DNA from: Pseudomonadota bacterium
GTDB taxonomy: Bacteria > Pseudomonadota > Gammaproteobacteria > Pseudomonadales > Moraxellaceae
Direction: 5' to 3'
Length of the DNA: 36,134 nucleotides
Assembly (NCBI GenBank): GCA_021833365.1
Contig: JAKBFV010000020.1
Location: 1-36,134 of the forward strand
A model generated the notes under the pieces. That model had not been told where the DNA came from. It ran no database searches and saw only the letters and a list, made by a program, of their open reading frames with translations. Shown piece by piece: positions 33,506 to 36,134 of the stretch. Every line of letters starts with the position of its first letter. Position 1 is the stretch's first letter. The position numbers were made by a program, and so were the translations under genes.

Positions 33506-34741
33506 ATGAATCCTTCCGTCGACACCACCCGTCTCAGCCTCGCCCTGTTTCTGGTCGGCTTCGTCACCTTTGCCCTGCTCTACGACGTGCAGCCCCTGCT
33601 CCCCCTGATCACGCACAGCTACGGTCGCACGGCGCGCGCCGGCGCCTGGGTGATGGCCCTGAGCACGGCCGGTATGGCGGTCAGCATCATGGCGGTCAAT
33701 CTCCTGGCGACGCCACGGTCGCGCCGCTTCATCCTCTTCAGTGGCCTGCTCAGCGCCGCCTTGCTCAGCCTGCTCATGGCCTGGGTGCACAGCTTCAAGC
33801 TGCTGCTGATGACGCGCGCCCTCATCGGCCTTGCTCTCGGCGCCATTCCCGTGCTGGCTATGGCCGAACTCGGTGATGCCATCGCCCCGGATCGTCTCGG
33901 TCGTGCCGTCGGTGTCTACGTCAGCGGCACCGCCCTCGGCGGCATGTCGGGGCGTCTCGCCGCCAGCCTGCTGGTCATGCAGCAGGGCTGGCAGAATAGC
34001 CTGTTCCTGCTCGGCCTCGCCGGACTGTTCATGGCCTACGCCGCCGCCACGCTGTGGCCACGTTCGATCCTGCCGTCAGGGGTGTCGGTGCCACCGCCTT
34101 TGGCCGAGCATCTGCGCATCTGGCGGATGCTGTGGCGCCAGCGCCTCATCCGCCACTATGACCTGATCGCCTTGTTGCTCATGGGCTGCTTCATCACCGC
34201 CTACAATGGCGTCGCCTACCATCTTCTGCACACCCCCTCCCCGGCCGCCGCCCGGCGCCTTGGCATGCTCTACAGCGTCTACCTGGTCGGGGTCATCGCT
34301 TCCATGCTCGCCGGTCGCGCCGCCGATCGCTGGGGCGACCGGCGCAGCCTGCTGACCGCGACGGCTCTCCTCGTCGCCGGTCTGGTCATCGATCTCCTGC
34401 CCAATCTCGCCGCCTTGATCGTCGGCATGGCCCTGGTCACTTTTGCCTTCTTCGCCGGTCACGCCGTCGCCAGCACCGCCGTCGCACGTCGGGCGCGCCC
34501 GCATGCCGCCCACGCTGCCGCTCTCTATCTCCTTTTTTACTATGGTGGCTCCAGCCTCATCAGCGTGCTCGGTGGCGCCATCTGGGATCGTGGCGCCTGG
34601 ACCGGGCTCATCTTTTTTCTCATCGTTCTCGCCTTGCTCGCCTTCGCCCTGGCGACGACGCGCTCACCGCCTCTTGCTCTGTCGCCGCAGCTGGCGCATG
34701 ATCCTGAGCAGGGAAAAACGGCCGAGCGTGCGCATGAGTGA
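33506..34741 (+). CDS. MFS transporter, YnfM-like
   Basis: The protein has 411 residues with 12 predicted membrane segments, the major facilitator layout. The N-terminal FALLYDVQPLLPLI resembles the YnfM-type exporters (sugar-phosphate or drug-proton antiporters), which share this motif in TM1. The central loop carries GRAADRWGDRRSLL, the second-half copy of the MFS motif A. The substrate is unknown. A GST gene starts inside its last codons (34734), so export and glutathione-based handling of a compound may be linked. Confidence 0.85.
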   Translation: MNPSVDTTRLSLALFLVGFVTFALLYDVQPLLPLITHSYGRTARAGAWVMALSTAGMAVSIMAVNLLATPRSRRFILFSGLLSAALLSLLMAWVHSFKLLLMTRALIGLALGAIPVLAMAELGDAIAPDRLGRAVGVYVSGTALGGMSGRLAASLLVMQQGWQNSLFLLGLAGLFMAYAAATLWPRSILPSGVSVPPPLAEHLRIWRMLWRQRLIRHYDLIALLLMGCFITAYNGVAYHLLHTPSPAAARRLGMLYSVYLVGVIASMLAGRAADRWGDRRSLLTATALLVAGLVIDLLPNLAALIVGMALVTFAFFAGHAVASTAVARRARPHAAHAAALYLLFYYGGSSLISVLGGAIWDRGAWTGLIFFLIVLALLAFALATTRSPPLALSPQLAHDPEQGKTAERAHE

Positions 34742-35579
34742 CGACAAGACCTATCAACCAGAAGCGATCTGGCGCTGGAAGCAGGATCAAACCGGCGCCT
34801 TCGCCCATATCAACCGCCCCACCGCCGGTGCCCGCGAATCGCGCACCCTGCCGGTCGGCGCGCACGCTCTGCAGTTCTATTCGCTGGCGACACCGAATGG
34901 TGTGAAGGTCAGCGTCATGCTCGAAGAGCTGCTCGAGCTCGGTCACGCCGCCGACTACGACGCCTGGCCCGTCGATATCCGCAGCGGCGAACAATTTGGC
35001 AGCGACTTCGTCGCCATCAATCCCAATTCGAAGATTCCGGCGCTGCTCGATCGCAGCTTCTCGCCGCCGCTGCGCCTTTTCGAGTCCGGCGCCATCCTGC
35101 TCTATCTGGCGGAAAAGTTCGCAGCTTTCCTGCCGACCTCACCGCATGAGCGCGCCGAGTGCCTGTCCTGGCTGTTCTGGCAGATGGGCAGTGCGCCTTT
35201 TCTCGGTGGTGGCTTCGGTCACTTCTACGTCTATGCGCCGATCAAGATCGAGTACGCCATCGATCGCTACGCCATGGAGAGCAAGCGCCAGCTCGACGTC
35301 CTCGACCAGCGTCTGCGCCAGTCAGCCTGGCTGGCCGGCGACAGCTACAGCATCGCCGACATCGCCGTCTGGCCGTGGTATGGCTGTCTGGTGCTCGGCG
35401 AACTCTACGGCGCCGGTGAATTTCTGCAGGTGCAGACCTACACGCATGTGCGTGCCTGGGCCGAGAAGATCGCCGCCCGCCCGGCCGTGCAGCGTGGCCG
35501 CCGGGTGAACAAGACCTGGGGCGACGACGCCCTGCCAGAACGCCATCAGGCCAGTGATTTTACGAGGACCGCGATATGA
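34734..35579 (+). CDS. yghU: Glutathione-dependent disulfide-bond oxidoreductase YghU
   Basis: The protein has 281 residues and is a Nu-class glutathione-transferase homologue. The N-terminal extension YQPEAIWRW..GAFAHINRP and the LPVGAHALQFYSLATPNG segment (T53-P-N55) match YghU, as do FLGGGFGHFY and the C-terminal DALPERHQASDF. Nu-class enzymes use the backbone and threonine rather than Tyr or Ser, bind two glutathione molecules, and reduce disulfides and peroxides. The length matches E. coli YghU (about 288). It overlaps the MFS stop by eight bases and the next GST start by four. Confidence 0.95.
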   Translation: MSDDKTYQPEAIWRWKQDQTGAFAHINRPTAGARESRTLPVGAHALQFYSLATPNGVKVSVMLEELLELGHAADYDAWPVDIRSGEQFGSDFVAINPNSKIPALLDRSFSPPLRLFESGAILLYLAEKFAAFLPTSPHERAECLSWLFWQMGSAPFLGGGFGHFYVYAPIKIEYAIDRYAMESKRQLDVLDQRLRQSAWLAGDSYSIADIAVWPWYGCLVLGELYGAGEFLQVQTYTHVRAWAEKIAARPAVQRGRRVNKTWGDDALPERHQASDFTRTAI

Positions 35580-36134
35580 TGACTCTGTATGACTTTGCCA
35601 TGGCGCCGAATCCGCGCCGGGCGCGCATCCTGCTGGCAGAAAAAGGCGTTGCCGTGCAGCGGCAGAATGTCGATCTGCGTGCCGGCGAGCAGTTCTCCGC
35701 CGACTTTCGTCTCATCAATCCCGCCTGCACCGTGCCGGTGCTGCGCACCGAGGACGGTGAGCTCCTGCGTGACAACGCCGCCATCGCCGCCTATCTCGAA
35801 GAGCGCTTCCCACAACCGCCCTTGCTCGGCCACTCGGCCTGGGATAAGGCGCAGGTGGCGAGCTGGAACTGGCGCGCCGAATTCGAAGGCTTGATGGCGG
35901 TGGCCGAGGCCTTTCGCAACAGCTCGCCGGCCATGGTCGACCGCGCCCTGCCCGGCCTGCGCCCCTACGCCCAGATCCCTGCCCTCGCCACACGTGGTCT
36001 GGAGCGCATCGCCGTCTTCTTCGACACCCTCGATGAGCGTCTGCGCGACCACCCTTTCCTGGCCGGAGAACACTTCAGCATCGCCGACATCACCGCTCTG
36101 GTCAGTGTCGATTTTGCCCGTGTCGTCGCTTGTC
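35576..36134 (+). CDS. Glutathione S-transferase family protein, cut by window end
   Basis: The first 186 residues of a GST are visible. The N-terminal domain has LYDFAMAPNPRRARILLAEKG, INPACTVPVL (the cis-Pro of the glutathione site) and LRDNAAIAAYLEERFP. The helical C-terminal domain has HPFLAGEHFSIADI. From the usual 200-220 residues, only the last helix should be missing. The substrate is unknown. ATG at 35576 overlaps the yghU stop and follows GAGG nine bases upstream; the ATG at 35579 is an alternative. It belongs to a coupled MFS-GST-GST set that points to detoxification of electrophiles or organic disulfides. Confidence 0.9.
   Translation, partial: MMTLYDFAMAPNPRRARILLAEKGVAVQRQNVDLRAGEQFSADFRLINPACTVPVLRTEDGELLRDNAAIAAYLEERFPQPPLLGHSAWDKAQVASWNWRAEFEGLMAVAEAFRNSSPAMVDRALPGLRPYAQIPALATRGLERIAVFFDTLDERLRDHPFLAGEHFSIADITALVSVDFARVVAC

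Overview
The window is GC-rich, densely coded bacterial DNA with protein genes on both strands and no gap above about 250 bases. I see no tRNA or rRNA gene, no CRISPR array and no intact mobile element. The gene set (TcdA, TrxC, RquA, UvrD, CstA with a YbdD-like partner, YghU, a tripartite RND pump, a membrane GGDEF-EAL protein, OmpA and TolC type envelope proteins) points to a Gram-negative proteobacterium. Gammaproteobacteria is most likely and Betaproteobacteria is possible. The genus cannot be read from the sequence.

Layout. 1-570 holds a truncated IS4-family transposase. 680-1993 encodes a pair of exported, probably outer-membrane proteins. 2012-4553 is a small redox and regulation cluster: a DsbA/HCCA-isomerase-like protein and an atypical SDR on the minus strand, a divergent TetR regulator with two matching palindromes between them, and trxC running convergently into tetR. 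4683-7390 has a CaiB/BaiF CoA-transferase overlapping tcdA, then rquA, which indicates that the organism makes rhodoquinone and so has a low-potential anaerobic respiratory mode. 7479-9048 is a porin followed by a mini phosphate-binding-like protein. 9057-15726 (minus) carries an ornithine aminotransferase, a SWIM-SNF2 helicase and a UvrD helicase. 15973-18876 is a membrane-bound PAS-PAS-GGDEF-EAL protein, meeting a class I glutamine amidotransferase tail to tail. A TMEM175-type channel gene and a DUF2806-like gene diverge around 20.2 kb.

21464-32681 is the most coherent block, all on the plus strand with tight spacing. It holds a secreted lipase-like lipoprotein, a TolC-like lipoprotein, a periplasmic adaptor, an RND permease, an OmpR-type response regulator and a histidine kinase with a His/Cys-rich periplasmic loop, then a CstA pyruvate/peptide transporter with its YbdD-like partner. 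A direct repeat (CTAAGT, 11-bp period) lies just before the pump genes and looks like an OmpR-type operator. The permease combines drug-pump and metal-pump residues in its predicted proton relay. Together this suggests a self-regulated, possibly metal-responsive pump operon whose transcription may extend into cstA.

32719-36134 has an OmpA-like lipoprotein (minus), then a divergent and translationally coupled MFS exporter, YghU and a second glutathione transferase that runs off the window.

I found no clear case of an entirely new system. The best leads are the RND/two-component/CstA block, the porin plus mini-binding-protein pair, the tyrosine-less SDR under TetR control, and the uncharacterised DUF2806-like gene.
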